Below, in pieces: positions 7,352 to 15,422 of a DNA stretch of 64,000 bases. A program made the position numbers and the translations under genes. How positions within the stretch are numbered: the stretch's first letter is position 1; each line of letters opens with the position of its first letter. This stretch comes from Allobaculum mucilyticum (lineage in GTDB: Bacteria > Bacillota_I > Bacilli_A > Erysipelotrichales > Erysipelotrichaceae). The DNA lies in contig NZ_CP078089.1 in the NCBI RefSeq assembly GCF_022701195.1, forward strand, positions 930,001 through 994,000, written 5' to 3'. The notes below the pieces were generated by a model, which did not search any database, had not been told where the DNA came from, and saw only the letters and a list, made by a program, of their open reading frames with translations.

Positions 7352-9214
7352 TCAGGCAGATGTTTTCTGTTTAAGAAGTGCGCCAAGAACCGCAATATCG
7401 CTTGGGTTGATTCCGGAAATACGGCTGGCCTGACCGAGAGTTTCCGGTCGGATCAAAGACAGCTTGCTTCTGGCTTCAAGAGCAATATTGTCAATCGCGC
7501 TGTAATCGATGTCAGCAGGGATCCGGACTTTTTCAAGTCTGGAAAGCCGTTCGACATCGCGCTTTGCCTTTTCGATATAGCCGGCATAGCGCGTTTCGAT
7601 TTCAATTCGCTGGGCAATCTTTTCCGGAGCGCTGATTCCTGTCAGCGGCTCGAGATGTTCAATCGTCATCTCCGGACGCTTGAGCAGAGTCAGAGCATCT
7701 GTTCCGTGTTCAAGCGGCTCGCTTCCGATCTGCGCAAGAATGGCAGCGGATTTTTCATCCGGCTTGATGCGGGCATTTTTGAGATCTTCGATAATCTGCT
7801 CTTCAAGTTCCTTCTCTTTCCGGAAAGCTTCATAGCGCTCGTCACTGAGCGTGCCGGTCTTCCAGGCTATTTCGCACAGGCGGTCCGGCGCATTGTCATG
7901 ACGCAGGAGCAGACGGTATTCCGCACGGGAAGTGAGCAGACGGTACGGCTCTTTGGTTCCCTTGGTGCACAGATCATCGATCATGACACCGATGTACGCC
8001 TGTTCCCGTCCAAGAACGAGAGGTTCGCGTCCCATGTTTTTCAGGGAAGCATTGATGCCGGCCATCAGGCCCTGTCCGGCTGCTTCTTCATAGCCGGATG
8101 TTCCGTTGACCTGTCCAGCGGTAAAGAGATTTTCGATTTTCTTATTTTCGAGCGACGGCTTCATCTGAAGCGGATCAATCGCATCGTATTCAATCGCATA
8201 GGCATATTTGAGAATTTCAACATTCTCCATGCCAGGCAGCGAGCGGACCATCTCTTCCTGGACGTTAGTCGGCATCGAGGTCGAGAAGCCCTGAATATAG
8301 AACGTGTCATACGCTTCGCGTTCCGGCTCAAGAAAGAGCTGGTGTCTTGGCCGGTCTGCAAAGCGGACAAGCTTGTCTTCAATACTTGGGCAGTAGCGCG
8401 GACCCGTTCCGGTAACCAGACCGGAGTACATCGCAGAATCTTCAAGATGCGAACGGATGATTTCGTGAGTCTTTGGGGTTGTATAGATCAGATAGCAGGG
8501 CAGCTGCTTGTCATACGGACGCACCATATCTGGTGTCGTTGTTTCCGAGAATGCAAGGAAGCCTTCCGTCGGCGGCTGAATGACAGCCTGAGAAAGATCC
8601 ACGCTGTCATAGACAATGCGCGGAGGCGTTCCGGTTTTCAGACGGATCAGATCCAGACCGGCTTTTTTAAGCGAAGCGGAAAGCGACGAGTTTGTCGGAA
8701 GTCCGTCCGGTCCGGCTTCTGTAGCGGTATGACCACGGAGAATTGTCGAGCGCATGCCTGTTCCGGCAGTCAGGATGACCGTCCGGGCGAGGATCTGTGT
8801 CCCGTCTTCGCATTCAACACCGATGATTTTCTTTCCATCGAGCAGAATGCGGGCGGCTTTCTGTTCCAGCAGCTCAAGGCTTTCCTGTTTTTTCAGGGCA
8901 TTGAGCATCCAGGCTTTATAGGCATCCCGGTCAGACTGCACGCGCAGGCAGCGGACACCGGGACCTTTTTTCGTATTGAGCATTTTAAACTGCAGAGCGG
9001 TCTGGTCTGCAGCCTGCGGCATCAGGCCGCCAAAGGCATCGATCTCGCGGACCACAATGCCTTTTGCCGGTCCGCCCACACTCGGGTTGCACGGCATCGA
9101 GCCGATCATGTCGAGCTTATGGGTGACCAGCAGTGTTTTCTGCTTCATTCGTGCCGCTGCTGCAGCGGCTTCAATGCCGGCATGGCCGCCGCCAATGACG
9201 AGAACATCGTACAT
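7352..9214 (-). CDS. mnmG: tRNA uridine-5-carboxymethylaminomethyl modification enzyme MnmG
   Basis: A 620-aa FAD protein that works with MnmE to install carboxymethylaminomethyl groups on the wobble uridine of certain tRNAs. Visible signatures are the dinucleotide-binding VIGGGHAGIEAA at residues 6-17, IGSMPCNPSVGGPAKG, the FAD-domain TAGTGM, TGTPPR, GTGPRYCPSIEDK, and the C-terminal helical domain with LTSRAEYRLLLRHDNAPDRL. Length is normal. The start lies 2 bases after the stop of the upstream flippase gene, so the two are co-transcribed and probably translationally coupled; AAAGGAG lies about 13 bases ahead of the ATG. Confidence 0.97.
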   Translation of the reverse strand: MYDVLVIGGGHAGIEAAAAAARMKQKTLLVTHKLDMIGSMPCNPSVGGPAKGIVVREIDAFGGLMPQAADQTALQFKMLNTKKGPGVRCLRVQSDRDAYKAWMLNALKKQESLELLEQKAARILLDGKKIIGVECEDGTQILARTVILTAGTGMRSTILRGHTATEAGPDGLPTNSSLSASLKKAGLDLIRLKTGTPPRIVYDSVDLSQAVIQPPTEGFLAFSETTTPDMVRPYDKQLPCYLIYTTPKTHEIIRSHLEDSAMYSGLVTGTGPRYCPSIEDKLVRFADRPRHQLFLEPEREAYDTFYIQGFSTSMPTNVQEEMVRSLPGMENVEILKYAYAIEYDAIDPLQMKPSLENKKIENLFTAGQVNGTSGYEEAAGQGLMAGINASLKNMGREPLVLGREQAYIGVMIDDLCTKGTKEPYRLLTSRAEYRLLLRHDNAPDRLCEIAWKTGTLSDERYEAFRKEKELEEQIIEDLKNARIKPDEKSAAILAQIGSEPLEHGTDALTLLKRPEMTIEHLEPLTGISAPEKIAQRIEIETRYAGYIEKAKRDVERLSRLEKVRIPADIDYSAIDNIALEARSKLSLIRPETLGQASRISGINPSDIAVLGALLKQKTSA

Positions 9215-9216
9215 AG

Positions 9217-10866
9217 TTATCTGCGCGCTCCTTTCAGATGGAAATGGAACAGCTGCTGCGGAATCCGGAAATAGAAAGAGCAGGCAAGGAAGACAGCTGC
9301 ACTGATCAGTCCGTTAAGGCACATAGACAGCAGGCACATCAGCTTCGAACCTTCCGCAACGCCAAGACCAGCCAGGCTGAGCAGCCAGGCAGTCAGACCC
9401 ATCAGAGCCAGAGCAATGGATGTACGGATGAGCAGAGAAAGGGTCGATTTGAAATGTACATGGTAGCGCAGCATCATCTGATGCAGCGAGTAAGCCATGA
9501 TGTAGCCAAAGCTGATGATGGTCGAAATGACCGCTCCGGCAATGCCCATCATCATAACCATCGGAACCATGATGATGCCTTTAACGACAGCCGCAACGAA
9601 CATATTGCGAAGCAGTTTGCTGCGCATGCCGCAGGCCATCATCATCGAGGAGATGATCGGTGTAAGGGTACCGAACAGACCTTCTATGGCAATCCAGCGC
9701 ACGCTTGAAGCGGCCAGTTCGAGGTCTGTCGTGTAGTAGAGCGAATAGAACAGCGGTTTTGCATACACGAAGATGCAGAAACTCAGGAACAGAGCGATGT
9801 ACAGAACAATATTGATGCACTCGATAATGTCCTTGCGCACCGTCTTAATATCGTTTGTTTCCAGAGCGGAAGTGATATGGGGGATAATTGCGGCAACAAA
9901 TCCCGGAGAGAGAATCATCGGAATTGCGGTCAGCTTGATGCCGACATAGTTGACTGCCGAAGTCATCGTCTGAATCTGGGCTGAAGAATAGCTCGACATG
10001 CGAAGTCCCGTCGGCAGCAGAACCGCATCATAAATATCGTTGGCATAGCCGATCACCGCATAGAGCAGATACGGAATGCACAGAAGGATGAATTCCCGGA
10101 TCAGCGGTTTGAGCGGAACGGCCCGCGTTTTCTGCATTTTGGCCTGTTTGCGCAGCGGCTTGTTGGACTGTCTGGTAAAACGGACAATCTGCACAATACC
10201 GGCAATCGCAGCGACCGAAGTCGAAAGGACCGCCGCATAGAGCGCATAGACATTGGCCATGTGGAAGCCGTAAACCAGCAGGCACGAAACGCCAAGCAGG
10301 AAGGCAACGCGGAAGAGCTGTTCAAACGCTTGCGAATAGGCGTACTCTTCCATTTCTTTTCGTCCCTGGACATAGCCGCGGTAGGCCGACAGAATCGGAA
10401 CAAAGAAAATTGCAATGGACAGCAGTGCCAGAACACGCGTCATGATTGCGGCACCTTCCGGCGTACCGTCTGCCATGGCATTGCCAAGCACGCCCGACAG
10501 GGCAAGCATGACAATCATGCCAAGCAGACCAAGCAATCCAAGGAACAGGGTGGACAGTCGTTCGATCTGCAGAACTGTTTTATAATTTTTACGGGTTGTG
10601 TACTTGGCGACCATGGTGGCGATTGCCATTGGCGCGCCAGCCGTAAACACATTGAGCAGGTAGCTGTAGATCCGGTACGCTGATCCGTAATAGGACATCA
10701 GTGCGTCGGATCCCAGAATGCTTGAAAACGGGATGGAGTAGACCAGCCCGATTGCTTTGGCGATAAAAAAACCGCCCGTGCCGATCAGGCCGCCGACGAT
10801 AATCGACTTTTTCGACAGAGATTTCTTATCTGCAGTGCCTGAAGGGGCATTTTTATTCTGAGACAT
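9217..10866 (-). CDS. MOP-superfamily polysaccharide/lipid II flippase (MurJ/SpoVB-like)
   Basis: A 549-aa polytopic membrane protein with about 14 hydrophobic helices and the family sequences GTGGFFIAKAIGLVYSIPF, YRIYSYLLNVFTAGAPMAIATMV and AYRGYVQGRKEM. Relatives move undecaprenyl-linked oligosaccharides or lipid II across the membrane. The basic, disordered N-terminus (MSQNKNAPSGTADKK) precedes the first helix. I placed the start at 10864-10866, where AAAGGAG is correctly spaced; the frame extends upstream without a signal. It forms an operon with mnmG. Whether it is the essential MurJ or a sporulation-type SpoVB/YtgP paralogue cannot be told from this sequence. Confidence 0.85.
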   Translation of the reverse strand: MSQNKNAPSGTADKKSLSKKSIIVGGLIGTGGFFIAKAIGLVYSIPFSSILGSDALMSYYGSAYRIYSYLLNVFTAGAPMAIATMVAKYTTRKNYKTVLQIERLSTLFLGLLGLLGMIVMLALSGVLGNAMADGTPEGAAIMTRVLALLSIAIFFVPILSAYRGYVQGRKEMEEYAYSQAFEQLFRVAFLLGVSCLLVYGFHMANVYALYAAVLSTSVAAIAGIVQIVRFTRQSNKPLRKQAKMQKTRAVPLKPLIREFILLCIPYLLYAVIGYANDIYDAVLLPTGLRMSSYSSAQIQTMTSAVNYVGIKLTAIPMILSPGFVAAIIPHITSALETNDIKTVRKDIIECINIVLYIALFLSFCIFVYAKPLFYSLYYTTDLELAASSVRWIAIEGLFGTLTPIISSMMMACGMRSKLLRNMFVAAVVKGIIMVPMVMMMGIAGAVISTIISFGYIMAYSLHQMMLRYHVHFKSTLSLLIRTSIALALMGLTAWLLSLAGLGVAEGSKLMCLLSMCLNGLISAAVFLACSFYFRIPQQLFHFHLKGARR

Positions 10867-11159
10867 AAAGCACAGTCTCCTTTCAGCTAATGAGTATAGC
10901 ACAGCCGCAACATCCCAATTTGCGTTAAGAAAAGCGGATCCGGGCACTTTTTCACCCGACGGGCGGGCACGGCTTTCAAAGCTGCCGCCAATCCCACGGT
11001 AAACAGAAAGAGCGGAATTTCTGTGGAAGAATCATCGCAAATCCCGCATTTTCTTTTCGCAGGTACAGCAGTTCAGAAAAGGAGGACTGTTTGCATACAG
11101 ATAGATTCTGTCTATTTTTCGCTACGATCCAGTACGGATCTGCAGAAAGGAACTGATCC

Positions 11160-12755
11160 ATGAACTCGATCAAACAGTATGTATGTTCAGCTGACACTGC
11201 CCGCAAAGCAGACGCAGCAGCCATTGTAAACTGCCACATTCCTTCTCTGGTTTTAATGGAACATGCAGCTTCTGCAGTGGCAGATGCCGTTCTTGAACAC
11301 CTGCGGCAGACTTCTGCCAGCCGATCTGCGCCTGCATGCGTCAGCGCGCTTTGCGGTCCTGGCAACAACGGCGCGGATGGCATGGCCATCATGCGCATTC
11401 TTGCTCTCAAGGGCGTTTCCTGCGCTGCCTGGATTGATTTTGATCATCTGAGCGCAGATGGAAAGATCCAGGCTCTGAGTCTTGAAAAGCTGTGCAGCCT
11501 GCCCGGTGTCGATCTGCAGCTCTTCCCTCTTGGTGATGCATGCCATGCAAAGAAGAACAGTCTGCTAAAAAACAGTTCGGTAATTGTCGATGCGCTGTTT
11601 GGAATCGGACTGAGCCGACCGCTTTCCGGAATGTATCTCTCGCTTGTTGAACTTGTAAACAGCCTGAATGGCTGGGTCATCTCCGTCGATCTGCCCTCCG
11701 GCATCGATGCCGATACCGGAAAAATCCAGGGCGGCGCTCTTCGTGCAGATCAGACCGTAGTTCTGGACTGCATAAAATGGGGCCTTCTGCTTCAGAACGG
11801 CCCGGAATATACAGGAAATCTGAAGCTTGCCGATATCGGCATTCCTGCATCCCTTCACGAGGATCCTTCCTCAGCAGTTCTTGTTAATGAAACGGTTGCC
11901 CGCTCCATGCTTCCCTCCCGTAAACCGGATGCCAACAAAGGTACATTCGGAAAAGTTCTGATGTGCGGCGGCAGTCTTCGAATGAGCGGTGCGCTAACGA
12001 TGGCTGCTAAAGCCTGCTTTGCCTGCGGATGCGGTACATTAACGCTCTATACTCCAGCCCCGGCCGCACAGGCGATTGCTTCCAAGATGAACCTGGCCAT
12101 GCTTCTTCCCGCACGAGCAGATGCAGACGGCTTTTTCGCACACGTTCACGATCATCCAGATGAAATTAAGGAGACGTTCCTGCCCTATACGCAACTCGCC
12201 ATCGGCAACGGCATGGGAACAGGCAAGGGTGCGTTAAACGTTCTGCGTGCTGTTCTGCTCAGCGGGAAGCCCTGTGTAATCGATGCCGATGCGATTAATC
12301 TGTGTGGAAGTTATCCCCAAATTCTTGATGGACGAAAAGGTCTCATCCTGACCCCGCATCTCAAAGAATTTTCCAGGCTGTCCAATCTGCCGATGGAAAC
12401 CATTCTGGAAAAGCCGGCGCAGTCAGCCCAGGCATGGCTTACCGTGCATCCCGGCAAAGTACTCGTTCTTAAATCCGACTTTACCCTGATCAGCGATGGC
12501 CAGCAGCGCTATATCATTGCAAGACCAGATACCGCACTTGCCAAAGGCGGAAGCGGCGATGTGCTCTGCGGCATCATCACCGGACTGAAAGCAGCCGGAG
12601 CCAGCTCGCTTGAAGCCGCTGTACTTGGTGCCTGGGTCCACAATCAGGCCGCAAAATACGCCATCAGTCCTTATTCCTTTACGCCTCTTGATCTGGTCAG
12701 CCATCTTGGCGATGTCTTCAGAGAGCTTGATTCACCTGAAGCGTCTCAGACTTAA
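11160..12755 (+). CDS. nnr: Bifunctional NAD(P)H-hydrate epimerase / ADP-dependent dehydratase
   Basis: A 531-aa repair enzyme for hydrated NAD(P)H. The N-terminal YjeF_N epimerase half (about residues 1-230) has CGPGNNGADG and SVDLPSGIDADTG. The C-terminal ribokinase-like dehydratase half (about 250-525) has GTFGKVLMCGG, AIGNGMG, VIDADAINL, LTPHLKEFSRL and the ATP-site KGGSGDVLCGIITG. Both active-site sets look intact. AAAGGA lies 6 bases before the ATG. It is monocistronic, divergent from the flippase-mnmG operon, and ends at a strong terminator. Confidence 0.95.
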   Translation: MNSIKQYVCSADTARKADAAAIVNCHIPSLVLMEHAASAVADAVLEHLRQTSASRSAPACVSALCGPGNNGADGMAIMRILALKGVSCAAWIDFDHLSADGKIQALSLEKLCSLPGVDLQLFPLGDACHAKKNSLLKNSSVIVDALFGIGLSRPLSGMYLSLVELVNSLNGWVISVDLPSGIDADTGKIQGGALRADQTVVLDCIKWGLLLQNGPEYTGNLKLADIGIPASLHEDPSSAVLVNETVARSMLPSRKPDANKGTFGKVLMCGGSLRMSGALTMAAKACFACGCGTLTLYTPAPAAQAIASKMNLAMLLPARADADGFFAHVHDHPDEIKETFLPYTQLAIGNGMGTGKGALNVLRAVLLSGKPCVIDADAINLCGSYPQILDGRKGLILTPHLKEFSRLSNLPMETILEKPAQSAQAWLTVHPGKVLVLKSDFTLISDGQQRYIIARPDTALAKGGSGDVLCGIITGLKAAGASSLEAAVLGAWVHNQAAKYAISPYSFTPLDLVSHLGDVFRELDSPEASQT

Positions 12756-12784
12756 AATCTGATTCTCTGCCCGGTAAATACACA

Positions 12785-12822
12785 ACGCCGCCTGCACATC
12801 AGCGTGCAGACGGCGTCTTTTT
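12785..12822 (+). terminator. Intrinsic terminator of nnr
   Basis: ACGCCG-CCTGCAC pairs with GTGCAG-A-CGGCGT and is followed by CUUUUU, 30 bases after the nnr stop. Confidence 0.85.
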
Positions 12823-12829
12823 CTGGAAT

Positions 12830-13183
12830 TTAGATGGATCTGGAATGGATCGGTCTGAATTCGAGTTCAAGGTAATAGAGGTCGGGATAGGCCATTTTCG
12901 TGTTAAACGCATATGCCCAGTAGATCTCTGTTCCATTGCGCTCTTCATCTTCGTCCCAGTCGTTGTCCCACTTTGCAAGAACTGCGTCTTTGACGGATTC
13001 GCTGACTACCGCAGTTGCCATGAATTCAAAGCAGTCGTTAAGCGACTGTGATTCACGAAGCGGCGAACAGCTCAGACCGCCGGCATCCTTTGAGAGGAGT
13101 TCCTGAACTGCAAGAGCTGTCTGTTCATCTGCTGTATGAACAACAGCCTTCATCACGAGATCAAAGGAACGTGTCGAGGACAT
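12830..13183 (-). CDS. Small acidic protein of unknown function
   Basis: A product of about 117 aa that I do not recognise. It begins with a beta-alpha segment (FDLVMKAVVHTADEQ), has an acidic middle (WDNDWDEDEERNGTEIYW) and ends in an aromatic beta-rich stretch (YPDLYYLELEF). No signal peptide, membrane helix or catalytic motif is evident. The start is uncertain: ATGs at 13199-13201, 13181-13183 and 13151-13153 are all possible and none has a good ribosome binding site. The first two overlap the end of the upstream 94-aa gene, which suggests translational coupling. The two genes probably act together. Confidence 0.6.
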   Translation of the reverse strand: MSSTRSFDLVMKAVVHTADEQTALAVQELLSKDAGGLSCSPLRESQSLNDCFEFMATAVVSESVKDAVLAKWDNDWDEDEERNGTEIYWAYAFNTKMAYPDLYYLELEFRPIHSRSI

Positions 13184-13445
13184 ACTGAGCCAGCTTTTCA
13201 ATATTCTTATCGTTGACCTTCGAGAAAATTTTTCCCATGGAGAAGTTCAGAACTGCTACAGGAATCTCGCCGTTCTCCTGAGCGATGGTAAATGTACCGA
13301 TTGCATCGCCGAAGAAGACATCGAAGACATAGACAGTGCGGTCGCCGTCTTTTTCTTCCGAACGAAGATCCGCCTTGAGTTCCTCTTTATTTTTCAGAAT
13401 GCCGCGGATGGCATTTGCTGCATTCAGTGATACTTTTTTCGCCAT
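13161..13445 (-). CDS. 94-aa protein of unknown function
   Basis: A small soluble alpha/beta protein beginning MAKKVSLNAANAIRGILKNKEEL, with a central antiparallel beta region (RTVYVFDVFFGDAIGTFTIAQENGEIPVAVL, quoted in pieces only: TVYVFDVFFGDAIGTFTI) and a C-terminal helix. I do not recognise the family. AAAGGAAA is well placed ahead of the ATG at 13443-13445, so translation is likely. It overlaps the downstream unknown gene by about 20 bases, and the pair forms a two-gene operon that faces nnr tail to tail. Confidence 0.65.
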   Translation of the reverse strand: MAKKVSLNAANAIRGILKNKEELKADLRSEEKDGDRTVYVFDVFFGDAIGTFTIAQENGEIPVAVLNFSMGKIFSKVNDKNIEKLAQYVLDTFL

Positions 13446-13623
13446 ACTGTTTTCCTTTCCAGGACATGCCTGTTTCTGTCGGGTTCCGCCGTTTTTATAT
13501 CGATCCTCTGCATGAAAAATTTACAGCAGTGCCTGCAGAGGAAACAGAACCGTTTGTTCTATTGTATCGGGCAGACGATTTGTGATCAATGCGACTTAAA
13601 CCGGCAGGCGTTCTGTACAGGAT

Positions 13624-15084
13624 TTAGCGCTTTTCGGGTTCGTAGGTGACCTGGATGCCCAGTGCGCTGTAGGTGTTGAGGTCTGTTTCGGACAGATCGC
13701 AGGTCAGATGAGCCTGTGCGCCTTTCAGACGGGGCAGCTGGTCGAGGGCTTTCTGTGCATCGGGGTTGGTCTTTGCGGAAAGCGAAAGAGCGATCAGTGT
13801 CTCGTAGGTATGCAGACGGGGGTTGATGGAGCCCATGAACGAAGTTTTCAGATTCTGAATCGGGCGGAATGCATCCGGTTCAATGAGCAGTTTGGCATCT
13901 TCAATGCCGGCCAGCTTCTTGATGGCGTTCATGACCAGTCCGGCACTTGGGCCCATGAAGGTGTTGTTTGCCGAACGGATCATTGTGCCGTCTTCAAGTT
14001 CCATGGCACCGCAGAATGTCTTACGTACAGCTTCATGTTCTCTGGCTGCCTTTACACAGAGACGGTCTTCCGGAGAAAGGCCGCACTGCTGCAGCAGCAT
14101 TTCCTGTTTCTGCAGCTCTCCTGCAGCGCATTCATCTTTGGCAAGGCGTGTGCGGCTGGCAAAGTAGCGGCGGATTATTTCCTGACCGGCTGCCTGCGAG
14201 ACAGCTTCGTCATCATAAATGCAGAAACCGGACATGTTTACGCCCATATCGGTGGGGGAGTTGTAGGGCGAGGTGCCGTAGATTTCTTCAAACATTTTTT
14301 TGAGGACCGGGAAAATCTCGATATCGCGGTTGTAGTTGACCGCAACTTTTCCGTAAGCCTCAAGATGATACGGGTCGATCATGTTTTTGTCATCCAGATC
14401 GGCAGTTGCTGCTTCATAAGCCAGGTTGACCGGGTGATTGAGGGCAATCGACCAGATCGGGAATGTTTCAAACTTGGCATAGCCGGCTTTTACGCCGCGT
14501 TGGTGTTCATGGTAAAGCTGGGACAGACAGGTTGCCATTTTTCCCGAACCAGGACCCGGTGCGGTAACAACGACGAGCTCGCGCTCGGTTTCGATGTAGT
14601 CGTTCTTGCCGAAGCCTTCTTTGGAAATGATTTTCTTCGTGTCCGTCGGATAGCCTTCAATATGATAGTGGTAATAAACGCGGATATTTTTCTTGTGCAG
14701 CTGCCGTTTGAGCTTCTGCGCACTCTTCTGTCCGGCGTACTGCGTGATGACAACGGAGCTGACGAACAGCCCTGCTTTCTGGAATTCGCCGATCAGACGC
14801 AGAACATCCTGGTCATATGGAATCTGCAGGTCTTCGCGCATTTTTGCGGCATCGATATCCTTCGCGGAAATAGCGATGACGATTTCTGCTTTGTCCTTGA
14901 GTTCAAGAAGCATCTGCAGTTTGGAATCGGGCTGAAAGCCCGGAAGAACGCGGCTGGCATGGTAATCGTCAAACAGCTTGCCGCCAAATTCGAGATACAG
15001 TTTGCCGCCAAAAGAATCGATCCTCTTGCGGATCTGGTCTGACTGCATCTTCAGATATTTGTTATTGTCAAAACCCTGTTTCAT
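13624..15084 (-). CDS. DUF1846 (UPF0371) protein
   Basis: A 486-aa member of the DUF1846 family, widespread in Bacillota and Actinomycetota and of unsettled function. Recognisable family stretches are KLYLEFGGKLFDDYHASRVL, the phosphate-loop-like VTAPGPGSGKMATCL (residues 173-187), LNHPVNLAYEAATADL and SPTDMGVNMSGF. The glycine-rich loop suggests nucleotide or phosphate binding, which is inference. AGGGAG precedes the ATG at 15082-15084. It is monocistronic, divergent from recQ, and lacks an obvious terminator downstream. Confidence 0.9.
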   Translation of the reverse strand: MKQGFDNNKYLKMQSDQIRKRIDSFGGKLYLEFGGKLFDDYHASRVLPGFQPDSKLQMLLELKDKAEIVIAISAKDIDAAKMREDLQIPYDQDVLRLIGEFQKAGLFVSSVVITQYAGQKSAQKLKRQLHKKNIRVYYHYHIEGYPTDTKKIISKEGFGKNDYIETERELVVVTAPGPGSGKMATCLSQLYHEHQRGVKAGYAKFETFPIWSIALNHPVNLAYEAATADLDDKNMIDPYHLEAYGKVAVNYNRDIEIFPVLKKMFEEIYGTSPYNSPTDMGVNMSGFCIYDDEAVSQAAGQEIIRRYFASRTRLAKDECAAGELQKQEMLLQQCGLSPEDRLCVKAAREHEAVRKTFCGAMELEDGTMIRSANNTFMGPSAGLVMNAIKKLAGIEDAKLLIEPDAFRPIQNLKTSFMGSINPRLHTYETLIALSLSAKTNPDAQKALDQLPRLKGAQAHLTCDLSETDLNTYSALGIQVTYEPEKR

Positions 15085-15422
15085 GAGATCTCCCTTATTG
15101 CTTGTATTGCCTGTGATGGAACGGTGTACCTTTTTTGTTCTGTGTGTTTGCGGCAGAGACTGATCCAGTCTGGGCAGGACCTCTATGGGAGGATTTCCTG
15201 CTGCAGATATCGTCCGTCTGCCGTTTTTTTCTGTTCGATTGTATCATAGCAGGCCAGAAGTGATTCCCTGAGGCGGCAGCCATCTGCACTGTATGCCTTT
15301 TCTTCTTCACACCAATCCAACGGCAGCCCTTCCACTTTCTATGCATGTCTATGCGGAAAACGGAAGATCGCTGCCAGACTCCTTCTTGAACTTGCCCGCT
15401 AGCCTGTCACAATAAGAACAGT
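15085..15422. other. Divergent intergenic region between DUF1846 gene and recQ
   Basis: No gene is supported here. It must hold the promoters of both divergent genes, but I see no -35/-10 pair convincing enough to place. Confidence 0.5.

Noticed and set aside
7193-9274. 693-aa plus-strand frame opposite mnmG
   Set aside because: It is a shadow of mnmG, whose motifs are unmistakable on the other strand.
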